The notes: generated from the letters alone by a model not told the origin. A stretch of DNA of 39,465 nucleotides from Bacteroidales bacterium (GCA_003557385.1 PWON01000131.1:1-39465); one strand, 5' to 3'. Shown: positions 18,299-27,461, counted from the stretch's first letter. Numbers and translations are program-made.

Positions 18299-19318
18299 CT
18301 ATGCCGGTGTCTCAGTCCGGCCATTGGCATAACGGGCAAACCTTCCCTGTTGGCGAGGATGCACATGATCGTAACGCCCCCAGGGCCATCCCCCAAAACC
18401 TGTTTCGCGGTAATCGTATATGGCCTGGCGGATCTCATTGGCTGTATTCATTACAAAGGGGCCATGCTGAACAACTGGTTCATTGATGGGCATTCCCTGC
18501 AATAACAATAACCTTGCCTCGTCGCCCAGGGCTTCAATGTGTACCGGCTGATCGGCAAGCAGTTCAATGGCATGTCCGGGCGACAGGTCCATGCCGGCAA
18601 TACGAATCTGCGATCCCCTGTAAAAATACAGCATGCGACTCAGTTCCGGCAAAGCAGCCGGAAGGGTTAACTGTGCCCCGGCCGTCATTTGAATGGTCAG
18701 GATGTTCACTTCATTGTCTTTGTCGGCCGCCCAGGAGTTGGGAGCCGGGTCCGGTGCCACGGCATCATTATATGCACCGGCATAAACCTTTACTTCAGTC
18801 AGACGACCTTGTTTGTCATGAAGCTTCACAACGGGAATGCTTTCCGCCCATAGCATCCGGAAATGCGGGTTGGCGAATTTGTCTTTCCCGGGGAGGTTCA
18901 ACCATATTTGAAACAATTCCAGCCGGTTTGGTTTATCCCCGTTGCGCAAGGGGAACATTTCGCAATGCTGAAGCCCCGCCCCGGCCGTCATCCACTGTAC
19001 ATCGCCCATTCCATAACGACCGGCAGCACCATGGCTGTCGGAATGGTCAACGAAACCATCCAGTACGATGGTCACCGTTTCAAATCCACGATGGGGATGT
19101 GCAGGAAAACCGGGCACCCGTTCACCATGGTACATCCGCCATCCATCCTTCAGTGTAAAATCCTGTCCGAGAAAACGTCCCTCAAGAGAGGCCGCCGGCC
19201 CCATATCCTCATTCCCCTCCGGGTAATGGTCCAGGTGGTGGACACAAAACAAAAACGGATTGCTTACCGGCCACATGAACTCAAGTGGCTTAACATTCTG
19301 AATAAGTTTGTTGTACAT
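18299..19318 (-). CDS. Pirin-family cupin protein
   Basis: Bicupin protein of the pirin family, 339 residues. The N-terminal cupin holds the metal ligands H74 and H76 in HPHRGFETVT and H118 and E120 in TAGAGLQHCEMFP, which correspond to the iron site of human pirin and of E. coli YhhW (quercetinase activity in vitro). The C-terminal cupin follows from about residue 185 and carries the conserved GxPxNEPVVQHGPFVMNT segment. At 339 residues it is somewhat longer than the usual 230-300. The biological role of bacterial pirins is unclear. It is divergent from the CstA gene, sharing a small symmetrical promoter region. Confidence 0.92.
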   Translation of the reverse strand: MYNKLIQNVKPLEFMWPVSNPFLFCVHHLDHYPEGNEDMGPAASLEGRFLGQDFTLKDGWRMYHGERVPGFPAHPHRGFETVTIVLDGFVDHSDSHGAAGRYGMGDVQWMTAGAGLQHCEMFPLRNGDKPNRLELFQIWLNLPGKDKFANPHFRMLWAESIPVVKLHDKQGRLTEVKVYAGAYNDAVAPDPAPNSWAADKDNEVNILTIQMTAGAQLTLPAALPELSRMLYFYRGSQIRIAGMDLSPGHAIELLADQPVHIEALGDEARLLLLQGMPINEPVVQHGPFVMNTANEIRQAIYDYRETGFGGWPWGRYDHVHPRQQGRFARYANGRTETPA

Positions 19319-19343
19319 TCCTGATTGTGATTATGGTATACTG

Positions 19344-19351
19344 CAAATATA
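19344..19351 (-). promoter_or_regulatory. -7 promoter element for the pirin gene
   Basis: On the minus strand this reads TATATTTG, an exact consensus match 25 bp upstream of the pirin ATG. It is the left arm of a perfect 8-4-8 inverted repeat with the box at 19356-19363. Confidence 0.6.
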
Positions 19352-19355
19352 TTAT

Positions 19356-19363
19356 TATATTTG
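19356..19363 (+). promoter_or_regulatory. -7 promoter element for the cstA-like operon
   Basis: TATATTTG, an exact consensus match 33 bp upstream of the ATG at 19397. It is the mirror image of the pirin -7 box four bases away, so the two promoters are back to back. Confidence 0.6.
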
Positions 19364-19396
19364 GATTAATCATATTGTAAACCATCGCCGACAATC

Positions 19397-20788
19397 ATGG
19401 TTTCGTTCTTCACAGCCATTGGCCTGCTCCTTGCCAGTTATTTCTTGTATGGACGTGTTGTGGAGAACATTTTTGGTCCTGATGGAAGAGCAGAAACACC
19501 GGCCAACCGGTTAACCGACGGGGTTGATTACGTTCCCATGCCCCAGTGGAAACTCTTTTTGATCCAGTTTTTGAATATTGCCGGGATTGGTCCGATATTC
19601 GGGGCCATTGCGGGTGCCCTGTGGGGTCCTGCAGCTTTTCTATGGATTGTATTTGGAACGATATTTGCCGGAGGCGTGCACGATTATTTTTCCGGCATGC
19701 TGTCTATGCGGCACAACGGACTGACCATTCCCGAGATCGTCAGCCAATACATGGGCAAAGGCTTTCGATACCTGCTCCACTTTTTTACAATCCTGTTGCT
19801 TTTGTTGGTGGGTGTGGTGTTTGTAGCCGGCCCTTCCCACCTGCTTACGGTGCTGATGCCCAATTCCAGTTTCAGCCTCTGGTTGTACCTGATCTTTGGG
19901 TATTATATATTGGCCACCATGTTGCCCATCGATAAAATCATCGGAAAATTGTACCCCGTATTTGGAGGTGTCATGCTGATGATGGCCCTTGGCATCACCC
20001 TGGGATTGTTTGCCGGTGGATATGCCATTCCTGAAGTAAGCCTTTCGAACATGCATCCGTCCAATCTGCCCATCTGGCCACTGTTATTCATCACCATAGC
20101 CTGCGGGGCCATTTCCGGTTTTCATTCCACCCAGTCGCCCCTGATGGCCCGCTGCTGCACCAATGAAAAACAAGGCAGAAAGGTGTTTTACGGGGCCATG
20201 GTTGCAGAAGGTATGGTGGCCCTTATCTGGGCTGCCGCTGCCATGGCATTTTTCGGAAGTACAGGGGCATTGTCCGACTTCATGGCCGACCATGGAGAAC
20301 AAGCCGGTGTAGTGAACCACATTTCCAAAACCTTGCTGGGGACCGTTGGCGGAATCCTTGCGGTGGTTGGGGTGATCATCAGTCCGATCAGTTCCGGCGA
20401 CACGGCCTTTCGCAGCGCCCGTCTGTCAGTGGCCGATTTGTTGAAAATAGGCCAAAAGTCACTGAAAAACCGCTTTCTTATCGCCATTCCCTTGTTTGTC
20501 ATTGGTCTGATACTCACAAGGATCGATTTCCAGGTCATCTGGAGATATTTCGCCTGGTCTAACCAGACCCTGGCTATGCTGGTATTATGGACAGCTGCCA
20601 TTTACCTGGCCCAAAAAAAGAAATTTCACTGGATCGCCACCATCCCGGCAGCTTTCATGACCGCCATGACCACCACTTATCTGTTGGTAGCCCCGGAAGG
20701 CTTCCGGTTGAGTCATGCTTTTGGCTGGCCGGCCGGCATCATCCTGTCATTAATTGCATTATCGGTTTTTTTATATAAAAAGTCATGA
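19397..20788 (+). CDS. CstA-family carbon starvation / peptide or pyruvate transporter
   Basis: Polytopic inner-membrane transporter, 463 residues, of the CstA family (E. coli CstA and BtsT, peptide and pyruvate uptake). The N-terminal CstA signature is visible: LASYFLYGRVVENIFG, then DYVPMPQWKLFLIQFLNIAGIGPIFG split by TM segments, followed by GGVHDYFSGMLSMRHNG and GFHSTQSPLMARC. About 12 hydrophobic segments can be counted. It is far shorter than E. coli CstA (about 700 residues), matching the short form common in Bacteroidota and Clostridia. Its stop overlaps the next ATG by 4 bp (ATGA), so the downstream membrane protein is translationally coupled. Confidence 0.93.
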   Translation: MVSFFTAIGLLLASYFLYGRVVENIFGPDGRAETPANRLTDGVDYVPMPQWKLFLIQFLNIAGIGPIFGAIAGALWGPAAFLWIVFGTIFAGGVHDYFSGMLSMRHNGLTIPEIVSQYMGKGFRYLLHFFTILLLLLVGVVFVAGPSHLLTVLMPNSSFSLWLYLIFGYYILATMLPIDKIIGKLYPVFGGVMLMMALGITLGLFAGGYAIPEVSLSNMHPSNLPIWPLLFITIACGAISGFHSTQSPLMARCCTNEKQGRKVFYGAMVAEGMVALIWAAAAMAFFGSTGALSDFMADHGEQAGVVNHISKTLLGTVGGILAVVGVIISPISSGDTAFRSARLSVADLLKIGQKSLKNRFLIAIPLFVIGLILTRIDFQVIWRYFAWSNQTLAMLVLWTAAIYLAQKKKFHWIATIPAAFMTAMTTTYLLVAPEGFRLSHAFGWPAGIILSLIALSVFLYKKS

Positions 20789-21879
20789 AGACGCTTTCAG
20801 CCATTTTCGCCTTATTGCTTTTGGTTGCCGCTCCAATCACAGGGGCTTACCTTGCCGGCTATGATATACTGGATTATCTCGACTTCCCGCCCCGCAATGT
20901 GATGCTGCAGCCAGACCACGCGCCATTTTCGGCCACAGTGTACATACTCCTGATCCTTGCCATACTGATTGTAGTGTTGCCATTTGTTATCAAAGTAATT
21001 GCTTCGCAGAAAACTACAAACACCTCTATCAGAAACAAAAAGAGGTTTCCGGCCTGGGGATGGGTTGGGGCAGGCATCATAATTGCCGGATGGATACTCG
21101 CCTGGTCAAGATTTGATTGGTTTGCAGACTGGCAAACCCACACTTTTACACCACTATGGTTTGGTTATGTGATCGTAATAAATGCACTTACCTACATGCG
21201 CAGCGGCCGGTCCCTGATCAGCCATTCACCGGTTTTAACTGCAGTTCTGTTTGTTTGCAGCGCTTTTTTCTGGTGGTATTTTGAATACCTGAATGTTTTT
21301 ATTGAGAACTGGTATTACGTAAATGTTCAAGAACTTGGATCCCATGCATATTTTTGGCGGGCAACCCTTCCATTTGCCACAGTGCTCCCGGCAGTTATGG
21401 GTACCAAAGAATTTTTGCAGACATTTCCGGGCTTTGGTGCCGGACTCGGCCATTATTTCAAATTGCCGGTCCCACACCACAGATTCCTGGCCGCTCCTTT
21501 GATGCTGATTGCAGCAATCAGCCTGGCTTTAACGGCTGTATGGACAGACTATCTTTTTTATATGGTTTGGCTGGCCCCCCTGGTCATTATGGTTTCTGCC
21601 ATGGTGATGGCAAGGAAAACAACCATATTTTCAGGAATGGCCCATGGCCAATGGAAAGAGTTGTACCACTGGGGGATGGCCGCCCTTTTCTGTGGTTTTT
21701 TCTGGGAAATGTGGAATCATTTCAGTTATACCCAATGGGAATATGCCATTCCCTATGTTGAACGGTTCTACCTGTTTAAAATGCCCCTGCCGGGTTATGC
21801 AGGTTACCTGCCTTTTGGGCTGCAGTGTGGCCTGGTGTGCTGCCTTATCCGCGACGCAATGCCCCGGGGGATAACATGA
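20785..21879 (+). CDS. Polytopic membrane protein of unknown function, coupled to CstA
   Basis: I do not recognise this 364-residue protein. It contains roughly ten hydrophobic segments, with a cytoplasmic basic patch around residues 75-87 (RNKKRF). It is rich in Trp and Tyr, notably in FFWWYFEYLNVFIENWYYV (about residues 153-171) and WEMWNHFSYTQWEYAIPYV in the last third; these two W/Y/N clusters look like conserved functional sites within membrane helices. No known transporter or enzyme motif was seen. ATG 20785 overlaps the cstA stop. Co-translation suggests an accessory subunit or a related envelope function. It ends 11 bp before the convergent serine hydrolase gene. Confidence 0.85.
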   Translation: MKTLSAIFALLLLVAAPITGAYLAGYDILDYLDFPPRNVMLQPDHAPFSATVYILLILAILIVVLPFVIKVIASQKTTNTSIRNKKRFPAWGWVGAGIIIAGWILAWSRFDWFADWQTHTFTPLWFGYVIVINALTYMRSGRSLISHSPVLTAVLFVCSAFFWWYFEYLNVFIENWYYVNVQELGSHAYFWRATLPFATVLPAVMGTKEFLQTFPGFGAGLGHYFKLPVPHHRFLAAPLMLIAAISLALTAVWTDYLFYMVWLAPLVIMVSAMVMARKTTIFSGMAHGQWKELYHWGMAALFCGFFWEMWNHFSYTQWEYAIPYVERFYLFKMPLPGYAGYLPFGLQCGLVCCLIRDAMPRGIT

Positions 21880-21890
21880 CCTGGGTTGGT

Positions 21891-23609
21891 TTAATTAGCG
21901 TTGACATGACCCTGAAATTGTTTTTCGAACAAAATGCCAAAGGAACGTCCGCTGCTGGCCTTAAAACCATATACCACCCCGTCGTCGTTGCGCAAAAATT
22001 GAATGCCACTGATGGGGAAACCACCGGAAAACTCATCCTTTGATCCGGCTTTGAGTGGGTTATCGGATAAACGGCGATGTTGCAGGACCAGCCGGCCTTC
22101 ATCGTCCAAAACAACCGAATAAAAGGCTTCCAACTCATCGCTATAGTACCGGCCCTTATACATTTCCAGGTCTTCGGGCGATGGTTCCCAGGCCGCTTCC
22201 ATAATGCGATTTGCCCGGTGATGGCCATTCTGATGCAATGTAACGGCATCTGCCACGCCATCCTCGTTGCGGTGAAATGTCATGCTGGCTTCAACCACCG
22301 TCATGTAAAACGTTGAATCGGAACTGGCATAGATCTCAAAGCGGGATTGCCCGGTTGCCTGGGTGTAAAGGGTATCCCCCTCCCGTGTAAACTCAAGGAT
22401 AAACCCCGGTGCCGCTTCCAACTCATAGCGCCCTGCCAGTTCATCAAACATTTCTGCATCGTAGACAAAATCTCCTGTTTCTTCCTGCACTTGATCAGGT
22501 AAATCCATCACATCACCAAAGAATGCTTCTGCCACCGAATTGGCAACCTGCCCCGGAAAACGACTGTTGTTACTCTGGGTGATCACAGCCCCACGGATTT
22601 CCGGAAACATTAAAAGGGAGGAGCGGTGTGCTACATCGGCACCTCCATGTTGTACCATTTTCAGGCCGTTAAGATCTCCAAGGAACAAACCATAACCGTA
22701 TGTACCGGCCTCACCGCTGTTAAACGCAAAGGGAAGCTGCATGCGCCGAATGATTTCAGGAGTTCCGACAACGGGATCGTGAAAATTCCCGACCCATTTC
22801 GCCAGATCCAGCGCCGTACTGTATATTCCGCCGGCACCCATTGAAGCATAAATATCCGGAAGGGCAACAGATTCATTTTCATCATTGACAGAATATCCCT
22901 GTGCAAAACCTGAAATGACCTGCCCGGGGTGTGTCCGTACCTGGGTATTGTGCATCCCAAGGGGTTCAAATACATTCTCTTTTATCCACACCGGAAAGTC
23001 TTCGCCGGTTACCCGCGCAACAACCATGGCCAGCATAGCATAACCGGTGTTATTGTAATTGAAGGACTCCCCGGGAATGTTTTGCAGTTCAGGTTGGCGC
23101 TGAATCATCGGGATGATCTCCCTTTGACTTATGAAGTCGTTAAGGTTTCGCCCCGACATGGCAAAAGAGTTTAAGTACTCGCGGTAACCGCTGGTATGCG
23201 ATATCAGGTGCCGCAAGCGGATCGTATCGCCCAGATCAGGCAATTCCGGAATATGCATCCGGATGTCGTCTTCGATCGACAACAGGCCCTTTTCTTCCAG
23301 CAAGGCAATGGCAAAAGCAGTAAATTGCTTGGAGGTGGAGCCGATGTTGGTGGGTGTATTGTCCGCAAAGAGAATGTCATGGCTGAGGTTGGCCATTCCA
23401 AAAGCCCTTGTGTATATCACTTCCCCATCGCGCATCACCAGCACCACCCCACCCGGCGTCTCATGGTTATCGTATTCACCGATGAGTTCTTCCAAAATGA
23501 ATTCAGGGCTTTTTTCTGCATCGCCTTCCAGTGAAAAGGCAAGTGCTTGCCTGTCACATACCAATGTGAGTATTAATAGCAGGCCTAAAAATAATGCATT
23601 TGTTTTCAT
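21891..23609 (-). CDS. Serine hydrolase, beta-lactamase class C / D-aminopeptidase-like, exported
   Basis: Exported 572-residue protein with an N-terminal signal peptide (hydrophobic to about residue 18, probable cleavage after ALA near 24). The catalytic domain (about 35-385) has the class C type serine beta-lactamase/DD-peptidase fold: S91-x-x-K94 in IGSTSKQ, Y-x-N in NYNNTGYAM and a HGG motif in QHGGADVAHRS in place of KTG. A C-terminal domain of about 180 residues (residues 390-572, DELAGRYELE onward, with a second GRYYSDELEAFY repeat) is lipocalin-like, as in several esterases and D-aminopeptidases. HGG favours an esterase or peptidase over a true beta-lactamase. It is 61 bp downstream of corA on the same strand and may have its own weak promoter near 23633-23640. 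Confidence 0.9.
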   Translation of the reverse strand: MKTNALFLGLLLILTLVCDRQALAFSLEGDAEKSPEFILEELIGEYDNHETPGGVVLVMRDGEVIYTRAFGMANLSHDILFADNTPTNIGSTSKQFTAFAIALLEEKGLLSIEDDIRMHIPELPDLGDTIRLRHLISHTSGYREYLNSFAMSGRNLNDFISQREIIPMIQRQPELQNIPGESFNYNNTGYAMLAMVVARVTGEDFPVWIKENVFEPLGMHNTQVRTHPGQVISGFAQGYSVNDENESVALPDIYASMGAGGIYSTALDLAKWVGNFHDPVVGTPEIIRRMQLPFAFNSGEAGTYGYGLFLGDLNGLKMVQHGGADVAHRSSLLMFPEIRGAVITQSNNSRFPGQVANSVAEAFFGDVMDLPDQVQEETGDFVYDAEMFDELAGRYELEAAPGFILEFTREGDTLYTQATGQSRFEIYASSDSTFYMTVVEASMTFHRNEDGVADAVTLHQNGHHRANRIMEAAWEPSPEDLEMYKGRYYSDELEAFYSVVLDDEGRLVLQHRRLSDNPLKAGSKDEFSGGFPISGIQFLRNDDGVVYGFKASSGRSFGILFEKQFQGHVNAN

Positions 23610-23670
23610 GGTAATTTGTTTGGTGATTAAAACAAAGATTTTTAAAAAAACAGCCCAAAAGACAAAGCCT

Positions 23671-24732
23671 CTACAGCCATTTTTTAAATTTCATGTAAAA
23701 AACCATGCTCCCGGCCACCAATACCATGGCCAGCAACACAACCGGGTAACCCCAATGCCATTCCAGTTCAGGCATGCGGTGAAAATTCATTCCATAAACA
23801 CCAGCAATAAAAGTAAGTGGCATAAAAATGGCCGCAAAAATGGTAAGGGTTTTCATTACAATGTTCATTCGGTTGGAATTTGCCGCCATTTGTAATTCCA
23901 TCAAACTGGTAATCAAATCACGGAGGCCTTCAAGCGTATTGCTCAAATGCATCAGGTGATCAAAAACATCGCCGAAAAAGCTCATGGTGTTTTCTTCGAT
24001 CAGGAGAATATCTTCCTGTTTGAGTTTACGCATTTCCTCCCTGAGCGGAATGATATTTCTACGGAGAAAAATCATTTTCTTCTTGCCGGTCAGCAATTGC
24101 TCAGAGATCCCATCCAGTCTCTGCTCCAACAAAAGTTCCTCCAACTCTTCAAGGTTATCTTCCAGGGCATCGGTCAGCAAATAATAATGATCTACTATAG
24201 TGTCGAGCAGCCGATAAAACAAATAATCTGCCTTGCGTCTACGCAGACGGCCAGTTCCGTTATTTAACCCCTCCCGGATCGCATCAAAAACGTCCCCGTC
24301 CTTTTCCTGAAAAGTGATCAGGTAATGATTTCCCAGCAACATGCTGACATGTTCCTGACTAATGCCCTGCTTGTTGTCATGGCGGAGCATTTTCAAGGTC
24401 AGGAAAACATAGTTGTCATGATGATCCAGCTTCGGCATGTGTTCGGTATGAAGGATATCCTCCAATACCAGGGGATGGATGTCAAAATGTTTCCCAATAG
24501 ATTCAATCACCGAAACGTTGTGCAGGCCATTAATATTGATCCAATTTACTTTATTCTTATCCAGCTTTTTCAACATAGCGTCAACAGAAGACTCCTCACT
24601 GCTTGAAACGTCTTCTTCCGTATATTGAACAAGCTGGATACTGACATAATCCTGCACCGGATCACGGGTATAGACCAGGCTGCCAGGTGGAAGACCTGGT
24701 TTTTTGCGGAATATGGATCTTGTCAATATCAT
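23671..24732 (-). CDS. corA: Magnesium/cobalt transporter CorA
   Basis: Pentameric Mg2+/Co2+ channel of the inner membrane, 353 residues. The large N-terminal cytoplasmic domain carries PLVLEDILHTEHMPKLD and the long acidic stalk helices; two C-terminal TM helices follow, the first ending in the selectivity filter Y-GMN (residues 314-316) and the second followed by the basic KFKKWL tail. These are the diagnostic features of CorA. The ATG overlaps the stop of the upstream mscS-like gene by 4 bp, so the two are coupled. Confidence 0.95.
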   Translation of the reverse strand: MILTRSIFRKKPGLPPGSLVYTRDPVQDYVSIQLVQYTEEDVSSSEESSVDAMLKKLDKNKVNWININGLHNVSVIESIGKHFDIHPLVLEDILHTEHMPKLDHHDNYVFLTLKMLRHDNKQGISQEHVSMLLGNHYLITFQEKDGDVFDAIREGLNNGTGRLRRRKADYLFYRLLDTIVDHYYLLTDALEDNLEELEELLLEQRLDGISEQLLTGKKKMIFLRRNIIPLREEMRKLKQEDILLIEENTMSFFGDVFDHLMHLSNTLEGLRDLITSLMELQMAANSNRMNIVMKTLTIFAAIFMPLTFIAGVYGMNFHRMPELEWHWGYPVVLLAMVLVAGSMVFYMKFKKWL

Positions 24733-25628
24733 TTGTCTTGTTGTTTTACATTTTTCATCACAATGGTCCTGTATGGGAAGGGTATTTCTATCCCTTCGCG
24801 GTCAAAACGATCCTTGATGATCTTATACATATCTGTGCGCAAAATGAATGCATTCATGGAAGAAGCAGCCCAGGCATAAGCACGCAGGTTCACGGATGAC
24901 TCACCGAATCCCATCACCCTGACCGTAACCTGGGGGACATTTCCGGCAATATCCTCTGCTGTGCGGTTATCCAATGACAGCGGGTGTTTTATTATTTCTT
25001 CGCTTAAGATCCTGATCGCTTTGTCAATATTGCTGTCGTAGCTGATGCCAACTTCAATCAAACTGCATACCTTCTCATCAATGATATTGCTGTTGATAAT
25101 GGTTTGATTGTTAATGACCGCATTGGGAATGATGATCCGGCGGTTTTCATTGTTGCGGATCACCGTGTGTCGCAAAGTGATGTCTTCGACCGTGCCAAAA
25201 TACTCATCGCTGATCTTGATGAAATCGCCCACACGAAAAGGTTTGCTGGATACAATGAATATGCCGGATATGATATTTGCAAATGCCGCCTGCGATGCAA
25301 ACCCTATGATGATGGCAAGGATTCCGGCACCGGCAAATAAGGAGATGCCCAGGTTCTGCAGTTCGGGAATGGTATAAAAAATGATAATAAAGGCCACCAG
25401 GAAGATAAAAAAGCTTACCGCATTTTTAACAAAATGATACCTGGTGGGATCCACTTTAAGTGCGCTCGAACTTCTCTCAAAAAAGCGATTCATCAAGCTT
25501 CTGACTATCCTGCTAATGATGCCGGCCAGCAAAAGAATTGTCAGCGGCACCAACACATAGGTTAGCAATATTTGATTCATGCCAATGATTTCGGGCAGAT
25601 CAACAAGTAAAAAAACGAAGGTTTCCAT
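24729..25628 (-). CDS. Small-conductance mechanosensitive channel, MscS family
   Basis: About 299 residues. Predicted TM helices lie near residues 15-40, 62-82 and 88-112; the third is the pore helix, with the Ala/Gly-rich pattern LGISLFAGAGILAIIIGFASQ typical of MscS (shown here only as far as needed). The beta domain follows with PFRVGDFIKI, then GTVEDITLRHTVIRN and IIPNAVINNQTI, then the alpha/beta vestibule domain. I prefer ATG 25628 (MET) to the codon at 25634. It opens 19 bp after the epimerase gene and is coupled to corA. Likely a turgor-relief channel. Confidence 0.93.
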   Translation of the reverse strand: METFVFLLVDLPEIIGMNQILLTYVLVPLTILLLAGIISRIVRSLMNRFFERSSSALKVDPTRYHFVKNAVSFFIFLVAFIIIFYTIPELQNLGISLFAGAGILAIIIGFASQAAFANIISGIFIVSSKPFRVGDFIKISDEYFGTVEDITLRHTVIRNNENRRIIIPNAVINNQTIINSNIIDEKVCSLIEVGISYDSNIDKAIRILSEEIIKHPLSLDNRTAEDIAGNVPQVTVRVMGFGESSVNLRAYAWAASSMNAFILRTDMYKIIKDRFDREGIEIPFPYRTIVMKNVKQQDK

Positions 25629-25647
25629 ACACATTGGGTTTTTAAAA

Positions 25648-26757
25648 TCATAATGTTGCAGAAAAACCGGTCAATCCCTTCAGGTATTGCAAATCAGGTC
25701 TTGCACCCAGACCGGGGGCTTCCGGCAAAGTAACACGGCCCTTCTGATGATATGTCAACCCACCAATTACAGGGTCTTCATTGAGCATCAGGGGAGAATC
25801 AAAGTCGCAGTATTCGATATGCTCGCTTGCCAGGGCAAGATGGGCCGATGCTGTAATGGCCAGCCTTGACTCCAGGAAGCCGCCAACCTGCATTTTAATA
25901 CCGGCTTGTTCGGCAAGCCGTATGATTTTTAATGCCTTGAATATACCCGATGACTTTCCGAGCTTCAGGTTAAATAACCGACAGGCATCCAGAGCGATCA
26001 GGCGTTTTGCATCATGATGGTCTGCGCACGATTCATCGGCCATGACCGGAATTGGGCTTTCCTGATTCACCCTGCCAAGTTCAGTATAATTCCAACGCGG
26101 AATGGGTTCCTCGCAGAATTGAATATTATATGGTCCAAGCGCTTTGAGGGTTTCAATCGCCTCATCTGTACCCCACCCCTGGTTGGCATCGATGCGCAAC
26201 GGAATGTCCGGCCCTACGGCTTCCCTGATACGCTTAATTCTTTCAATGTCTGCATCTTTTGATTCACCCAGTTTGACTTTAATGCTTTGATAGCCGGCTT
26301 CCTTGATTTTCAGCGCATCCTTTGCCATTTTTTCCGGCTTGCCAAGACTTACCGTATAATCAGTATACAGCGTTTTTCCGTTGTTCCCTCCCAAATATGC
26401 ATACAGTGGCAAACCCGCTTCCCGGGCAGCGATATCATAAAGCGCCATATCAAAGGCACTTTTGATGCTAGAATTTCCATAGATCACCTTGTCCATGGCA
26501 ACAGAACAGCTTTCAATGTCCAGTGGGTTCATTGCCAGAAGTGCCCTGGCCAGGTATTTCCCGACATAAAATGCCGTTTCCATACTTTCGCCGTTAATGG
26601 TCATAAACGGGCTGCACTCCCCATACCCTGTTATGCCATTGCCGGTGCTGATGACCACCAGCACATTGTTTGCATATTCCATCGGGCCCAGGGCAATAAC
26701 AAAAGTCTCCTTGAGTTTAACCGGTGCCTGGTAGATCTCTATCCGTTCTATGGTCAT
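25648..26757 (-). CDS. Dipeptide epimerase (L-Ala-D/L-Glu epimerase type), enolase superfamily
   Basis: Muconate-lactonizing subgroup of the enolase superfamily, 369 residues. The catalytic set is intact: K160 and K162 in IKVKLG, metal ligands D190 (RIDANQG), E216 (CEEPI) and D241 (MADES), and the opposite-face base K265/K268 in LKLGKSS. This arrangement and the C-terminal DFDSPLML motif match L-Ala-D/L-Glu epimerases such as E. coli YcjG and B. subtilis YkfB, which convert the murein dipeptide L-Ala-D-Glu to L-Ala-L-Glu during cell-wall recycling. The adjacent dipeptidase gene, 8 bp upstream, supports a peptidoglycan-peptide role. Exact dipeptide specificity varies in the family and cannot be read off. 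Confidence 0.92.
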   Translation of the reverse strand: MTIERIEIYQAPVKLKETFVIALGPMEYANNVLVVISTGNGITGYGECSPFMTINGESMETAFYVGKYLARALLAMNPLDIESCSVAMDKVIYGNSSIKSAFDMALYDIAAREAGLPLYAYLGGNNGKTLYTDYTVSLGKPEKMAKDALKIKEAGYQSIKVKLGESKDADIERIKRIREAVGPDIPLRIDANQGWGTDEAIETLKALGPYNIQFCEEPIPRWNYTELGRVNQESPIPVMADESCADHHDAKRLIALDACRLFNLKLGKSSGIFKALKIIRLAEQAGIKMQVGGFLESRLAITASAHLALASEHIEYCDFDSPLMLNEDPVIGGLTYHQKGRVTLPEAPGLGARPDLQYLKGLTGFSATL

Positions 26758-26765
26758 AAGGCGTG

Positions 26766-27461
26766 TTATTGAACATCAAAATCAAAATAGGTATCCGGAA
26801 ACGGTTCATTGGACAGGGTGTAATGCCACCATTCTTTTTCATATAAGAGAAAACCATGTTTGAGCATCACATCGCGCAATATCATCCTGTTGTCTGCCTG
26901 TTTTTGTGTGATCAGATTTGTACCATGGTTTGATATTGGACCAAAAAAATCAAACCCGCTGCCCATGTCAACCTCCTCTCCTGTTTCCAGATAAAACAGG
27001 GTAAGGTCAACCGTACTCCCCCTGCTGTGCCCTGATCGTTCGGCAATATAGCCCAGGGAAAACAAGTCTGCTTTGTCTACATCGGGATAGAACCTGGCTT
27101 TTGTCAGGGTGTCGTCCACAGCTTTTGCCCACCTTACAAAATGATCGACAGCTTTTTGCGGCCGGTATCCGTCAAAAACGATGACACCATACCCTTCATC
27201 GGCCAGATCATCGGCAGCCTGTGAGAGGGCTTCAATGGCCTCGTTTGTCAATATGGCCACAGGCTCAAGGTATCCGTCCACAGGCCTGCCTAAAAAATTG
27301 TCATATCCGTGATACCGGATGTCATATACCACTTCGGGTATGGCTTCATGGACATACCCAAATCCCTCGGGAATCTCTGTGTTTTCAGTTGTTGCACAAG
27401 AGCAAAGGGCAAGAGACAATACAGGCAATAACAACAATAAATAAACACGCCAAGTTTTCAT
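26766..27461 (-). CDS. D-alanyl-D-alanine dipeptidase (M15D, DdpX/VanX-like), predicted lipoprotein
   Basis: Zinc dipeptidase of peptidase family M15D, 231 residues from ATG 27461. Catalytic residues are visible: R100 in FDGYRP, zinc ligands H145 and D152 in SGHSRGSTVDLT, and E210 and H213 in EWWHY. The chosen start gives a signal peptide with a lipobox (LCSC, lipidated C22), whereas the frame open further upstream (to 27584) would put a long non-signal segment before it. Lipid anchoring suggests action in the periplasm on D-Ala-D-Ala or other murein dipeptides, not VanX-type resistance: no VanH/VanA ligase genes are present. It leads the run dipeptidase-epimerase-mscS-corA. Confidence 0.92.
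   Translation of the reverse strand: MKTWRVYLLLLLPVLSLALCSCATTENTEIPEGFGYVHEAIPEVVYDIRYHGYDNFLGRPVDGYLEPVAILTNEAIEALSQAADDLADEGYGVIVFDGYRPQKAVDHFVRWAKAVDDTLTKARFYPDVDKADLFSLGYIAERSGHSRGSTVDLTLFYLETGEEVDMGSGFDFFGPISNHGTNLITQKQADNRMILRDVMLKHGFLLYEKEWWHYTLSNEPFPDTYFDFDVQ

Noticed and set aside
18514-19158. 214-codon plus-strand open frame across the pirin gene
   Set aside because: Antisense shadow of pirin; low-complexity Pro/Arg/Cys/His translation with no motif.
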